This document shows positions 9,510 through 19,277 of a stretch of DNA of 64,000 bases, piece after piece (position 1 is the stretch's first letter; each line of letters starts with the position of its first letter). Source of the DNA: an uncultured Halomonas sp. (GTDB lineage: Bacteria; Pseudomonadota; Gammaproteobacteria; Pseudomonadales; Halomonadaceae); contig NZ_CANMVL010000002.1 in assembly GCF_947501415.1 (NCBI RefSeq), positions 186,001-250,000 of the forward strand, written 5' to 3'. The notes under the pieces were generated by a model. The model saw nothing but the letters and a program-made list of their open reading frames with translations. It was not told the DNA's origin and made no database searches. Made by a program: the position numbers and the translations under genes.

Positions 9510-10019
9510 TCACTGATGGCGGGAGGCGTCTTCCTGAGCCTCGAGCATCTCCACGAGGGGCTGGAACTCCTCACGGTTGTGCTCGTTCATGCGCATCAGG
9601 ATGCGATGCGCCTCGAGGATCCGTCGCCGGGTCTCCTCGACATCGGTGGGGATCTCGGGCAGATCGCAGAGTTCACAGACCTCGGTGATGGGCGACTCCA
9701 CCATGGTGAAGAAACGCGAGAAACCCATCACATCCAGCATGCGCTGAACGTCGGGATTGTCGACCACGATGGTGGGTCGCTCCGCCAGCCGCCCCTGGAC
9801 GGCCATGGCCACCTTGGCCAGAAAGCCCAGCGCGGTGGAGTCCACGTTGCTGGCGTCACGCAGGTCGATGATCAACGACTCGAGACCTGGGGTGCTCGCC
9901 AGCTGCTGGGCCTGACGGTCCAGGGTAGCGCAGAGTGTCAGCCGTACGTCACCGCACAGCTTGAGGACGAATACGCCGGCATCGAATGCCGCCTTGATGC
10001 GCCCTTCATGAATCAGCAT
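9510..10019 (-). CDS. STAS-domain anti-sigma factor antagonist (HsbA-like)
   Basis: Residues 1-110 form a STAS domain: GVFVLKLCGDVRL, then the serine-containing core DLRDASNVDSTALGFLAKV, whose serine is the expected phosphorylation site. A helical tail of about 60 residues follows. Such proteins switch partners according to phosphorylation state. The paired phosphatase upstream, whose stop overlaps this start, would remove the phosphate. The arrangement resembles the HsbR-HsbA pair of Pseudomonas, which controls FlgM and the swimming-biofilm decision; this link is an inference. The start at 10019 is chosen, with a TTG at 10025 as the alternative. Confidence 0.8.
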   Translation of the reverse strand: MLIHEGRIKAAFDAGVFVLKLCGDVRLTLCATLDRQAQQLASTPGLESLIIDLRDASNVDSTALGFLAKVAMAVQGRLAERPTIVVDNPDVQRMLDVMGFSRFFTMVESPITEVCELCDLPEIPTDVEETRRRILEAHRILMRMNEHNREEFQPLVEMLEAQEDASRHQ

Positions 10020-11166
10020 GGCCAAATCCGCTCAACATCATGATCGTCAGGTCGTCGGGCAATGTCTCATCGCCCGGCGCGGGGTCAAGGGCCAGATTGG
10101 CCTTCAGATCCGCCAGCGTCGCGCTGGTCTGAACCTGCCGCTCGAGCTCCATCAGCCGCGAGTCGAGGGTATCGCCCGGCAGGCACTCCAGAACGCCATC
10201 CGAACAGAGCCACAGGTGAAAGCGTTCCGGTAGCGAACAACCCAGGGTCGGGTAGTCGGCGCCCGGAAAGAGTCCGACCGGCATGCCCTCGCCCGCCAGG
10301 CTGGTGACCTTGCCATCCACCACCAGCAGCGGCATGGGCAGCTGCGCGCCCAGCGAATAGTGCAGATAGCGACGCTCGAGGTCAATGATACCCACAAACA
10401 GGGTGGCGTGCTTGCCGATGCCGGTATCCAGCAATTCCTTGTTGAGGTCAGCCAGCCAGCGTGCCGGCAGCGCCTCAGGGTGCGCACCATCCCATTCGGT
10501 CTGCCATCGATTGGCCAGATACTTGAGCAGCACCGTGACGAAGGCCGATGACGCCCCATGCCCCGACACATCAGCGAAGTAGAACAGCAGATAGCGCTCG
10601 TCGAGAAGATGGAAGTCGAGGAAATCTCCCGAGAGGTAGAGATAGGGAGCAAACCAGTAGTCACAGGTGACGCCACCCAGGGACTGGGGCCTCGGCGGCA
10701 GCAGCTTGCGCTGGATCTGGCCGCCGGCCTGCTGGTCGAGACGCAACATCGCCAGATGGGTCTCGAGAGTCTCGTTGAGCTCCTCCAGACGCAGCTTGTC
10801 GCGGCGACGTGCCTCCTCTAGATCATGCAGCCGGATCGCCTTGCGGATCATGCGTCGCAGCAGCTGACCGTGGCGACGCGGCTCCACGATATAGTCCACC
10901 AGCCCCGCATCCACCGCCGAGAGCAGATCCGGGGCATCGCGGCTATCGCTGACCACCAGGGTCGGTAGGCTCTCGCATAGCGCTGGCCAGTCGGCGGCCG
11001 GCACGGCCCGCACATGGGCCACCGCCAGCGCCACCTCGGGCGGCAGTGCCTCGCTGTCGGCGACGGCCACCACCGCCAGGCCATCCCGGGCGATGGTCTC
11101 GGCCAGCGCATCACGTGCCGGGCCCGGCTCATCGATCACGCCGATCAGCTGCTTGGGACGTTCCAT
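10006..11166 (-). CDS. Receiver-like plus PP2C (SpoIIE-type) serine phosphatase
   Basis: Residues 1-110 look like a degenerate response-regulator receiver domain: LIGVIDEPGPARDALAE, then PTLVVSDSRD and DYIVEP, without a convincing acidic pocket. A coiled linker (about 115-145) leads into a SpoIIE/RsbU-type PP2C phosphatase with QIQRKLLPP, the metal-binding SGDFLDF and FADVSGHGASSAFVT, LCSDGVLE and a C-terminal DDLTIMML. It probably dephosphorylates the STAS protein encoded directly downstream, which it overlaps. The Pseudomonas HsbR has an additional kinase-type C-terminal domain that is missing here. It follows mlaA by nine bases. Confidence 0.85.
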   Translation of the reverse strand: MERPKQLIGVIDEPGPARDALAETIARDGLAVVAVADSEALPPEVALAVAHVRAVPAADWPALCESLPTLVVSDSRDAPDLLSAVDAGLVDYIVEPRRHGQLLRRMIRKAIRLHDLEEARRRDKLRLEELNETLETHLAMLRLDQQAGGQIQRKLLPPRPQSLGGVTCDYWFAPYLYLSGDFLDFHLLDERYLLFYFADVSGHGASSAFVTVLLKYLANRWQTEWDGAHPEALPARWLADLNKELLDTGIGKHATLFVGIIDLERRYLHYSLGAQLPMPLLVVDGKVTSLAGEGMPVGLFPGADYPTLGCSLPERFHLWLCSDGVLECLPGDTLDSRLMELERQVQTSATLADLKANLALDPAPGDETLPDDLTIMMLSGFGHADS

Positions 11167-11175
11167 GATCAGGCC

Positions 11176-11952
11176 TCAGTCGGCAAAGGCGTCGTCGAAA
11201 TCACCATCGTCGAAATTGAATTCGTCGCTGGCAAAGGGGTCGTCTCCCAACTCTCCATCACTGACCTCAAAACGACGCTGCTGCAGCCAGGCATCACGCA
11301 CAAAGCTGTAGCGATCCCCCTGGATCAGCGCCTCCTGATCGAGCAGACCCGCACGCTTGTCGACGAGACGCAGCGCCGTCAGCCCCAGGCGTGTTTCGTC
11401 ATCCTCGATATAGGTCGTCGGGTAGGAGTACATGTCCACGGGTCGGCCACCAGTATCACGCACGGTGCTCGGACCGAACAGCGGCAGTACCAGGTAGCGC
11501 GACTCCTCCCACCCCCAGACGCCGAGGGTCTGGCCGAAGTCCTCCTCCCTGCCGGTGACCTCCAGGCGACTGGCGACGTCCCACAGCCCCCCCACTCCCA
11601 CCGTGGTGTTGATCAGAAAGCGCGCCGTGGCAACACTGGCGTTGCGTGGCTTGCCCTGCAGCAGGCTGTTGAGCACGGTACGCGGCTCACCCAGGTTGGA
11701 GAAGACATTACCCACGCCGGTCTCCACCGGGTCCGGCGTAACGAAGCGGTAGGCCCGTGCCACCGGCTTGAGCGCATAACGGTCCAGCACATCATTGAAG
11801 GCGAACACCTTGCGGTTGAAGCCTTCCCAGGGGTCATCGGGATGACGCTCCTGCTGCGTGCCAGCGCTCGCGCATCCGGCCAATAGCCCGGCAACAGCCA
11901 GCACCAGCACTCCACGCCATACCCGTTTTTCGTGCCCCTTGGCATCGCTCAT
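11176..11952 (-). CDS. mlaA: MlaA (VacJ), outer-membrane lipid asymmetry lipoprotein
   Basis: MlaA sits in the outer membrane and removes phospholipids from its outer leaflet for return by the Mla pathway. The 258-residue precursor has a lipoprotein signal with lipobox LLAGC (Cys near residue 28). Mature family motifs follow: DPWEGFNRKVFAFND, NSLLQGKPRNA, LINTTVGVGGLWDVA and FGQTLGVWGWEESRYLVLP. Three ATGs occur in a row; 11952 is six bases from GGGAG and is chosen. The acidic C-terminus (DDGDFDDAFAD) is typical. It is the first gene of an operon with the phosphatase and STAS genes, while the mlaFEDCB genes are not in the window. Confidence 0.93.
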   Translation of the reverse strand: MSDAKGHEKRVWRGVLVLAVAGLLAGCASAGTQQERHPDDPWEGFNRKVFAFNDVLDRYALKPVARAYRFVTPDPVETGVGNVFSNLGEPRTVLNSLLQGKPRNASVATARFLINTTVGVGGLWDVASRLEVTGREEDFGQTLGVWGWEESRYLVLPLFGPSTVRDTGGRPVDMYSYPTTYIEDDETRLGLTALRLVDKRAGLLDQEALIQGDRYSFVRDAWLQQRRFEVSDGELGDDPFASDEFNFDDGDFDDAFAD

Positions 11953-11976
11953 CATCATCTCCCTGAATTTCTGGTA

Positions 11977-13089
11977 TCAGACGCGCCGAACCACCACGCT
12001 GCCGGCACTGTAGCCGGCACCGAACGAGCAGATCACGCCATTGTCGCCGACGGTCAGATCATCCCGATGCAGATGGAAGGCGATGATCGAGCCTGCCGAA
12101 CTCGTATTGGCATAGCGGTCGAGGATCACCGGCGCCTCATGCTCATCGGGGTCACGCCCCAGCACGCGGCGAGCGATCAGATCGTTCATATGCCGGTTGG
12201 CCTGGTGCAGCCACATGCGAGCCAGGTCATCGCCACCCAGACCAAGGCTCTGCAGATGATCACGGATCAGCGTCGCCACCATCGGGCACACCTCCTTGAA
12301 GACCCGCCGCCCCTCCTGCACGAAGAGCTTGTCCACGGCCAACGGATCGGCATCGGTCACGCGATTCAGGAAGCCGGCATTGTTGCGGATCGCATTGGAG
12401 AAGCGTGTCACCAGACGGGTGCCGAGGATCTCGAAGCGCTCCGTGGCAGTGGCCAGGTCGTCACGCTCCAGCACGATCGCCGTGCAGGCATCACCGAAGA
12501 TGAAGTGACTGTCGCGATCCCGGAAGTTGAGGTGCGCCGAGCAGATCTCGGGGTTGATCACCAGGGCACGACTGGCACTGCCGGCGCGGATGGCGTTGGC
12601 TGCCGTCTCGATGGCGAAGGTAGCCGAGGAACAGGCAACGTTCATGTCGAACGCATAACCACCGGCCCCCAGCTCGGCCTGCAGCTCCACGGCCAGCGCC
12701 GGATAGGGACGCTCCAGATTGGAGCAGCCGACGATGACCAGATCGATTGCATCAGCCGAAAGGCCGGCGCGCTCCAGGGCCTCGCGGGCGGCCCTGGCGC
12801 CCATCTCGCACTGGATCGAGGGCTCCTCGTTGTCACGCTCACGAAGCCTGGGGCGCATGCGCTCGGGATCGAGGATGCCCTCGGCATCGAGCACATGGCG
12901 GCTGTGGATGCCCGACGCCTTGACGATAAATTCACTGCTCGAGTGCGCCAGGCGCTCCTCGTCGCCGGCCCGTTCACGGCGCGTATTCTCGGCATCTACC
13001 CAGGCATTGAACGAGGCCACCAGGGCGTCGTTGTCGATGCTGTGCTCGGGCGTATAGAGTCCCGTGCCGGTTATCACCACTTGATTCAT
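11977..13089 (-). CDS. 3-oxoacyl-ACP synthase III family protein (KAS III)
   Basis: The 370-residue protein has the full KAS III triad in order: Cys in MNVACSSATFAIE, His in WLHQANRHMN and Asn in DRYANTSSAGS. It condenses an acyl-CoA with malonyl-ACP. It is longer than FabH (about 320) and resembles the gammaproteobacterial type represented by PA3286 of Pseudomonas, which feeds medium-chain acyl-CoA from beta-oxidation back into fatty acid synthesis. Substrate chain length here is an inference. The start at 13089 has AAGGAG upstream. It lies 24 bases in front of mlaA, so a common transcript is possible. Confidence 0.85.
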   Translation of the reverse strand: MNQVVITGTGLYTPEHSIDNDALVASFNAWVDAENTRRERAGDEERLAHSSSEFIVKASGIHSRHVLDAEGILDPERMRPRLRERDNEEPSIQCEMGARAAREALERAGLSADAIDLVIVGCSNLERPYPALAVELQAELGAGGYAFDMNVACSSATFAIETAANAIRAGSASRALVINPEICSAHLNFRDRDSHFIFGDACTAIVLERDDLATATERFEILGTRLVTRFSNAIRNNAGFLNRVTDADPLAVDKLFVQEGRRVFKEVCPMVATLIRDHLQSLGLGGDDLARMWLHQANRHMNDLIARRVLGRDPDEHEAPVILDRYANTSSAGSIIAFHLHRDDLTVGDNGVICSFGAGYSAGSVVVRRV

Positions 13090-13151
13090 GCATTCTCCTT
13101 GCGGCGGCCGCGACCGCCAGGGTCACCGCGACAACCATTGTGACGGGGCGC

Positions 13152-16100
13152 TCATCCGCGCCCGGTAATCTCTGCCCAGCGCTTCTCGAGCCGCTTCGCG
13201 GATACGGGGAAGGCGGTGCCTAGCTGCTGGGCGAAGAGTGAGACGCGCAGCTCCTCGATCCACCAGCGAAATTCATCAAGCTCGGGCGGCACCATGCCGC
13301 CGCGGCGCTCGCTCTCGAGCCGCGCGGCTAACCGCGCCTCGAGCTCCTGAACCTGTTGCATATGCATCTGGTCACGATTGCGCTCCCGTGCGGCCTTCTC
13401 CAGACGAATCAGTGCCGCCTCCATATAGCGAGGGTACGCTTCCAGCCACTCGCCTGCCTCACTGATAAAACCGGGGTGCACCAGACGAGTCATCTGTGCC
13501 TTTAGATCAGAGTAGACCAGGGCCAGGGCCAGATTCAGGTTGCCTTTCAGCGCCTTGGTCACGGCCAGATGGCCCTTCAGGGCATCCTCGACGATAGCCA
13601 GGCGCCGCCTGGCCTCGGGCAGCAGCGCTTCCCGATGTTGTGCCAGGCGCGCCTCGAAGTCGGCGCTGGAGCGCGGCAGCGGCTCCACCGCCAGCGTGCT
13701 GGCGAACACCGCTCGCACCAGATCATCGGCGAACTGACGACGGCTGCCCACCTTGGCAAACAGCAGCGCACAGGTCTCCATCCCCTTGAGCCGCTCGATC
13801 TCGCGCACGACCTGGGGCAGCTCGCGCATGGCCAGCGTCACGATGCCACCGCGATGCGCCTGGCGTGCCTTGTCGGGATGATCGAAGAGCTCCACCCTGA
13901 AGGCATCCCCCCTGGGCACCAGCGCCGGGAAGGCCTCGACGCGAATGCCCGCCTGAGTGGTCACCCGAGACTCGGGAAGCCCCTCAGCGGGCAGGCCTTC
14001 CAGGTCATCGGCCACACTGGCCTGTCGTGCCAGGGCCCGGGCGCCCTCACCCGCGGCCGCCTCGAAGCGCCGCTCCAGTTCACGAGCATCGCGCCCCTGC
14101 CCCAGGAGCTCACCGGCGTGATCCACCACCCGCAGGTTCATCACCAGGTGAGGGTCGAGTTGATCCAGGCGCCAATCATCGGGATGCACCCGCACGCCGG
14201 TTCTGCGGCGCAGGAACTCGCCCAGCGCCTCAGTCAGCGGCGTATCATCGGGAACCATGGCCTCCAGGGCGGCATCGACCCAGTCGGGGATCGGCACCAC
14301 CTGGCGGCGCACCGACTTGGGCAGCGACTTCATCAGGGCGATGCACTTCTCGCGCAGCAGGCCCGGCACCAGCCACTCCAGCCGTGCCAGCGGCAGCTGT
14401 GGCAGCATCGCCGCGGGCACGGTAAGGGTGACCCCGTCGTCCACCGCTCCAGGTTCGAAGTGGTAGTCGAGAGGGTAGCGCACCCCATTGAGCGAGAGCG
14501 CATCCGGATAGTCGCTGGCGGTGACCTCGCTGGCCTCCCGCGCCAGCAGGGCATCCCGGTCGAACTTGAGGATGCCGGGATCATCGCGCTCGGCCTTGCT
14601 GCGCCAGGCCTCGAAGCCCTTGCCGTGATGGATCTCGGCGGGGATGCGCTCATCGTAGAAGGCAAACAGGCTCTCCTCGTCGACCAGGATATCGCGCTTG
14701 CGCGCACGATCCTCGAGATCCTCGACCTCCTCGATCAGCGCCCGGTTGTGGGTAAAGAACTCCCCACGGGTCCTGAACTCTCCCTCCACCAGAGCCCGGC
14801 GGATAAACAGCTCCCGGGCCTCGGCCGGTGCGATGGGCCCATAGTGCACTCGCCTGCCACTGACGATGGGCAGGCCGAAGAGGGTGACCTGCTCGCTGGC
14901 GACCACCTGGGCCCGCTTCATTTCCCAGTGCGGGTCGGCGTAGCTGCGCTTGACCAGATGGCCGGCCACGGGTTCGATCCAGCGTGGGTCGATCTTCGCC
15001 ACGGTGCGGGCAAAGAGCCGCGTGGTCTCCACCAGCTCGAAGGCCATCAGCCACTTGGGCGACTTCTTGGCCAATCCCGACCCCGGGTGGATAACGAACT
15101 TGCGATTGCGCGCCCCCAGATAGTCGCGATTCTCGGTAAGCAGTCCCAGGTGGGAGAGCAGCCCCGGCAGCAGCGCGCGATGCAGCGCCACGCTGCTCTG
15201 ACGCCGCGCCTCACGGGTGGCCTCGCTGGGCTCACCCTCCTCGGCCACGGGGAGCGGCGCCGGCGGCGGCACCTCGATCTGCATGTCGCGCAGCAGCTGG
15301 CGCAGCTGACGGAAGGTATCCTGCCACTCGCGCATGCGCAGGTAGTTGATGTAGCGCTCCTTGCACCAGCGCCGGAGACGGTTGCCGGAGAGCTCTTCCC
15401 GAGCGGCCTCGAAACCGTGCCAGAGATTGAGCAGCGCCATGAAGTCGGACTCGGGATCCTGCCAGCGACGGTGAGCCTGGTCCGCGGCCTGGCGCTTGTC
15501 CGCCGGGCGGTCACGGGGGTCCTGCACCGCCAGACCCGCCACCACGATCAGCACATCACGCAGCCCGCCCTGCTCGGCACCGGCCAGCACCATGCGCGCC
15601 AGACGCGGGTCGATGGGCAGTCGGGCCAGCTTGCGCCCGATGGGGGTCAGGCGGCTTTCCTGGTCGACCGCGCCCAGCTCGAACAGCAGCTTGAAACCGT
15701 CGGTGATGAAGCGCGCATCCGGCGGGTCGACGAAGGGGAACGCCTCGATACTGCCAAGCTTGAGCGACAGCATCGAGAGGATCACCGAGGCCAGATTGGT
15801 ACGCCGGATCTCGGGATCGGTAAACTCGGGACGAGCAAGGAAGTCCTCCTCGTCATAGAGGCGAATGCATACACCCTCGGCAATACGCCCGCAGCGCCCC
15901 TTGCGCTGATTGGCGCTGGCCTGACTGACCGGCTCCACCGGCAGGCGCTGGATCTTGGAACGGTAGCTGTAGCGGCTGATGCGCACCAGGCCGGGATCGA
16001 TCACATAACGGATGCCCGGCACGGTCAGCGAGGTCTCGGCGACGTTGGTGGAGAGCACGATTCGTCGACCGGCATGGGGGGCGAAGACCCGATTCTGTTC

Positions 16101-17177
16101 GGCATTGGAGAGCCGCGCATAGAGCGGCAGGACCTCGGTGCCACGCAGATCGGCACGGCGCAGGGTGTCAGCGGTTTCACGGATTTCGCGCTCACCGGGC
16201 AGAAACACCAGCACATCACGGGGGCCATGACGCCACCCCTTCTCGCGCTCGATATGCTCGATCTCCTCCACGGCGTGGAGGATCCCCTCCTGCAGGGTGC
16301 GGTCCTCTTCGTCATCGGCCTCGCGCACCAGCGGTCGGTAGCGCACCTCGACCGGGTAGGTGCGCCCCGAGACCTCCACCACCGGCGCGGGTGTCGCCTC
16401 TCCCTCGGCACCTGGCAGGGCGAAGTGTGCGGCGAAGCGCTCCACATCGATGGTCGCCGAGGTGATGATCACCTTGAGGTCGGGACGCCGCGGCAGCAGC
16501 CGGCGCAGATAGCCGAGCAGAAAGTCGATATTGAGGCTGCGCTCGTGGGCCTCGTCGATGATGATCGCCTCGTAACGGCGCAGGTCCGGGTCGTGTCGTG
16601 TCTCGGCCAGCAGGATACCGTCGGTCATCAGCTTGACCAGGGTGTCATCGCCGCTCTGGTCGGTGAAGCGCACCTGGTAGCCCACCTGCTCGCCGAGCGG
16701 TGTCTCGAGCTCCTCGGCCAGGCGTGTGGCGACCGAGCGGGCGGCCAGCCGGCGTGGCTGGGTATGGCCAACCAGTCCGCGTCGTCCCAGCCCAAGCTCC
16801 AGGCAGAGCTTGGGCAGCTGGGTGGTCTTGCCGGAGCCGGTCTCGCCGGCCACCACTACCACCTGATGGTCGCGAAGCGCCGCCAGGATATCCTCGCGAC
16901 GCTCTACCACCGGCAGCTCGGGCGGGTAGTTGAGCGTGACCGGCCGGGCCGTACGGCGCTCCACCAGGCCGCGAGAACGCGCCATGGCCTTTTCCACCTC
17001 GGCCAGGCCGCGATCCACCGGCTTGCCCTCCTTCAGGCGACGCGACAGCCCCTTGAGGCGCTTTTCCAGGTTCGGGTGGTCGCGCAACAGCACGCTATCC
17101 AGTCCGAGGCGCAACTGGCGCAGTCGCTCGGCATCGGACAGGCTTTGTAAGGTGATGGCAGGGGTCTCGTCGGGCAC
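13152..17177 (-). CDS. hrpA: ATP-dependent RNA helicase HrpA
   Basis: This 1341-residue DEAH-box helicase is close to E. coli HrpA (1300). It shows Walker A GETGSGKTTQ (about residue 108), motif II IIDEAHERS, motif III SATID, motif IV/V STNVAETSLT and motif VI QRKGRCGR. The HA2 and OB-like domains follow, then the DUF3418-type C-terminal region specific to HrpA. It unwinds RNA and acts in mRNA processing and in the rescue of stalled ribosomes. The start GTG at 17177 has CGGAG six bases upstream; a TTG at 17201 is the alternative. It is transcribed alone, with a terminator in front. Confidence 0.95.
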   Translation of the reverse strand: MPDETPAITLQSLSDAERLRQLRLGLDSVLLRDHPNLEKRLKGLSRRLKEGKPVDRGLAEVEKAMARSRGLVERRTARPVTLNYPPELPVVERREDILAALRDHQVVVVAGETGSGKTTQLPKLCLELGLGRRGLVGHTQPRRLAARSVATRLAEELETPLGEQVGYQVRFTDQSGDDTLVKLMTDGILLAETRHDPDLRRYEAIIIDEAHERSLNIDFLLGYLRRLLPRRPDLKVIITSATIDVERFAAHFALPGAEGEATPAPVVEVSGRTYPVEVRYRPLVREADDEEDRTLQEGILHAVEEIEHIEREKGWRHGPRDVLVFLPGEREIRETADTLRRADLRGTEVLPLYARLSNAEQNRVFAPHAGRRIVLSTNVAETSLTVPGIRYVIDPGLVRISRYSYRSKIQRLPVEPVSQASANQRKGRCGRIAEGVCIRLYDEEDFLARPEFTDPEIRRTNLASVILSMLSLKLGSIEAFPFVDPPDARFITDGFKLLFELGAVDQESRLTPIGRKLARLPIDPRLARMVLAGAEQGGLRDVLIVVAGLAVQDPRDRPADKRQAADQAHRRWQDPESDFMALLNLWHGFEAAREELSGNRLRRWCKERYINYLRMREWQDTFRQLRQLLRDMQIEVPPPAPLPVAEEGEPSEATREARRQSSVALHRALLPGLLSHLGLLTENRDYLGARNRKFVIHPGSGLAKKSPKWLMAFELVETTRLFARTVAKIDPRWIEPVAGHLVKRSYADPHWEMKRAQVVASEQVTLFGLPIVSGRRVHYGPIAPAEARELFIRRALVEGEFRTRGEFFTHNRALIEEVEDLEDRARKRDILVDEESLFAFYDERIPAEIHHGKGFEAWRSKAERDDPGILKFDRDALLAREASEVTASDYPDALSLNGVRYPLDYHFEPGAVDDGVTLTVPAAMLPQLPLARLEWLVPGLLREKCIALMKSLPKSVRRQVVPIPDWVDAALEAMVPDDTPLTEALGEFLRRRTGVRVHPDDWRLDQLDPHLVMNLRVVDHAGELLGQGRDARELERRFEAAAGEGARALARQASVADDLEGLPAEGLPESRVTTQAGIRVEAFPALVPRGDAFRVELFDHPDKARQAHRGGIVTLAMRELPQVVREIERLKGMETCALLFAKVGSRRQFADDLVRAVFASTLAVEPLPRSSADFEARLAQHREALLPEARRRLAIVEDALKGHLAVTKALKGNLNLALALVYSDLKAQMTRLVHPGFISEAGEWLEAYPRYMEAALIRLEKAARERNRDQMHMQQVQELEARLAARLESERRGGMVPPELDEFRWWIEELRVSLFAQQLGTAFPVSAKRLEKRWAEITGRG

Positions 17178-17220
17178 GGCGACTCCGGTAAGGACTGGCA
17201 ACTAGGGGCTGGTACCAAGG

Positions 17221-17259
17221 GATGACAACAAAGCCCGCGCCGGAGACTCCGACGCGGGC
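17221..17259 (-). terminator. Rho-independent terminator between fadD and hrpA
   Basis: On the minus strand the stem GCCCGCGTCGGAG pairs with CTCCGGCGCGGGC with hardly any loop, followed by TTTGTTGT. It ends leftward transcription from fadD before hrpA begins. Confidence 0.8.
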
Positions 17260-17341
17260 GCCCTATTGTAACGCCGCGGCCGCAGCGGCGGCCAATCGAT
17301 GAGTGTGGCTCACCAGGGCGATCGCAGATGCCCACACCGCT

Positions 17342-17453
17342 CAAGGCTTTCCCGGCGACAGGCCTTCGAGGGGGCGCTGTAAATACCTCCTTGTACGCTA
17401 CCTCGGCCTTCCCTGGTCCTCGGACCCCCTCTCAGACCTATCCCCGGCGCCTT
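17342..17453. repeat. Dispersed intergenic repeat, full copy
   Basis: The block contains AAATACCTCCTTGTACGCTA, CCTCGGCCTTCCCTGG, TCCTCGGACC and CCCCGGCGCC. Related copies lie at 6213, 9346 (inverted) and 26289. It occupies the gap between fadD and the terminator. Apart from this and the terminator, 17178-17496 holds nothing I can support. Confidence 0.7.
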
Positions 17454-17496
17454 TCGCTATCGCCGCATGCTAATTACGACGCCCTTCCAAGTGGCA

Positions 17497-19182
17497 CTAG
17501 CCGGCCGTGCCGGCCTTCTCCCGCTCCTCGTCCCGGAGCTGGCGGCGCAGCACCTTGCCCACATTGGTCTTTGGCAGCTCGTCGCGCACCTCGACGACCC
17601 GCGGCACCTTGTAGCCGGTGAGCTGCTTCTTGCACCAGGCGCGCAACGCCTCCGGGTCGATCTCGGCGCTGCCACGGGGCACCACGAACAGCTTGATCGT
17701 CTCGCCGCTGGCAGCATCGGGCACCCCCACCGCCGCCGCCTCCAGCACATCGGGATGCTGCGCCACCACGTCCTCGATCTCGTTGGGATAGACGTTGAAG
17801 CCCGAGACCAGAATCATGTCCTTCTTGCGGTCGACGATGCGGATATAGCCATCTTCCTGTAGCACGGCAATATCCCCGGTATGGAACCAGCCCTGTGCAT
17901 CGATCACCTGAGCGGTCTCGTCATCACGGTTCCAGTATCCCTTCATGACCTGAGGACCCTGAACACAGAGCTCACCCGGCTCGCCGAAGGCCAGGTCATT
18001 GCCATCGGCATCCACCACCTTGACCCGAGTACCCGCAACCGGTTTGCCGATGGTCCCCAGCTGTATCGCGTCGACGGGGTTGAAGCTGACCACCGGTGAG
18101 GTCTCGGTAAGCCCATAGCCTTCGGCAATCTCGCAGCCGGTAACCTCCTTCCAGCGTTCGGCCACCGACCTGGTCAGGGCCATGCCCCCGGAGATGGTCA
18201 AACGCAGGCGGGAGAAGTCCAGAGAGCGGAAATCCTCGCGGTTGCACAGGGCATTGAACAGGGTGTTGAGACCGATAAAGGCGGTAAAGGGTACCTTGCG
18301 CAGCTCCTTCACGAAGCCCGGCAGATCCCTCGGGTTGGTGATCAACAGTGAGTGATTGCCGGTCTCCATCAGAAACAGGCAGTTCACCGTAAAGGTATAG
18401 ATGTGATAGACCGGCAGCGGCGCGATCACCACCTCCTTGCCATGTTCGAGACCCGGGCCGATGGCCTGACCGGCCTGGATCATGTTCGCCACCAGATTGC
18501 GATGGGTCAGCATGGTGCCCTTGGCCAGGCCCGTGGTCCCCCCGGTATACTGCAGTGCCGCCACATCATCGAGCTCGCGCTCCACTTCGCGATGCTGTTG
18601 GGCGCTTCCCACCTTTAGGGCCTGGCGCAGTGGCGTGTGGCCGGGAAGCCGATAGGCCGGCACCAGCTTCTTGAGGTGCTTGACCGCCAGGTTGATCAGC
18701 GGTCGCTTGGGAAAGCCATGCAGATCCGCAAGTTCGGTCACCACCACGTGCTGGATATCGGTACGATCGAGGATATTCTCGAGCTTGCTTGCCATGTTGG
18801 CGAGTATCACGATCGCCTTGGCGCCTGAGTCCTTGAACTGGTGGGCCATCTCGCGTTCGGTATAGAGCGGATTGGTGTTGACCACCACCAGGCCGGCACG
18901 CATGGCACCGAACACCGCCACCGGAAACTGCAGCAGGTTGGGAAGCTGAATGGCGATGCGATCACCTGGCTGCAGGGTGGTCTCATGCTGCAGCCAGGCC
19001 GCGAAGTCACCGGAGAGACGCTCCAGGTCGGCGAAGCTCAGCGTCTGCCCCATGCAACTAAAGGCGGGCTTTTCGGCATATTTGCCCACCGCCGCGTGGA
19101 AGATGTCGGTGACCGACCGGTACGCCTCCATGCCGCTGAGCTCGGGGCCTTCGAGAATGGGGGCGTGGGCATGTTCACTCAT
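17497..19182 (-). CDS. fadD: Long-chain-fatty-acid-CoA ligase FadD
   Basis: FadD activates fatty acids to acyl-CoA at the inner membrane, the entry step of beta-oxidation. The 561-residue length equals that of E. coli FadD. It shows the AMP-binding P-loop YTGGTTGLAKGT (about residue 213), the adenine motif GYGLTETSP, the FadD signature around GWFHTGDIAVLQEDGYIRIVD (given here as GWFHTGDIA and DGYIRIVDRKKDM), and a C-terminal lysine in LPKTNVGKVLRR. The ATG at 19182 has GGAG eight bases upstream; a GTG one codon earlier is less likely. Confidence 0.94.
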   Translation of the reverse strand: MSEHAHAPILEGPELSGMEAYRSVTDIFHAAVGKYAEKPAFSCMGQTLSFADLERLSGDFAAWLQHETTLQPGDRIAIQLPNLLQFPVAVFGAMRAGLVVVNTNPLYTEREMAHQFKDSGAKAIVILANMASKLENILDRTDIQHVVVTELADLHGFPKRPLINLAVKHLKKLVPAYRLPGHTPLRQALKVGSAQQHREVERELDDVAALQYTGGTTGLAKGTMLTHRNLVANMIQAGQAIGPGLEHGKEVVIAPLPVYHIYTFTVNCLFLMETGNHSLLITNPRDLPGFVKELRKVPFTAFIGLNTLFNALCNREDFRSLDFSRLRLTISGGMALTRSVAERWKEVTGCEIAEGYGLTETSPVVSFNPVDAIQLGTIGKPVAGTRVKVVDADGNDLAFGEPGELCVQGPQVMKGYWNRDDETAQVIDAQGWFHTGDIAVLQEDGYIRIVDRKKDMILVSGFNVYPNEIEDVVAQHPDVLEAAAVGVPDAASGETIKLFVVPRGSAEIDPEALRAWCKKQLTGYKVPRVVEVRDELPKTNVGKVLRRQLRDEEREKAGTAG

Positions 19183-19277
19183 CACGTGTCTCCGCAGTAT
19201 CGACGATATGACATCGACGCTTCTTGTTGTCCCGAGGCTACCTTACTACCGTGCCTGCCGCGCTGTAAAACGATTGA

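Noticed and set aside
13569..17150. Plus-strand frame of 1193 codons opposite hrpA
   Set aside because: It is an antisense shadow of a GC-rich gene. The composition (His, Gln, Gly, Leu-rich) and lack of motifs are typical of such frames, while hrpA has all helicase motifs.
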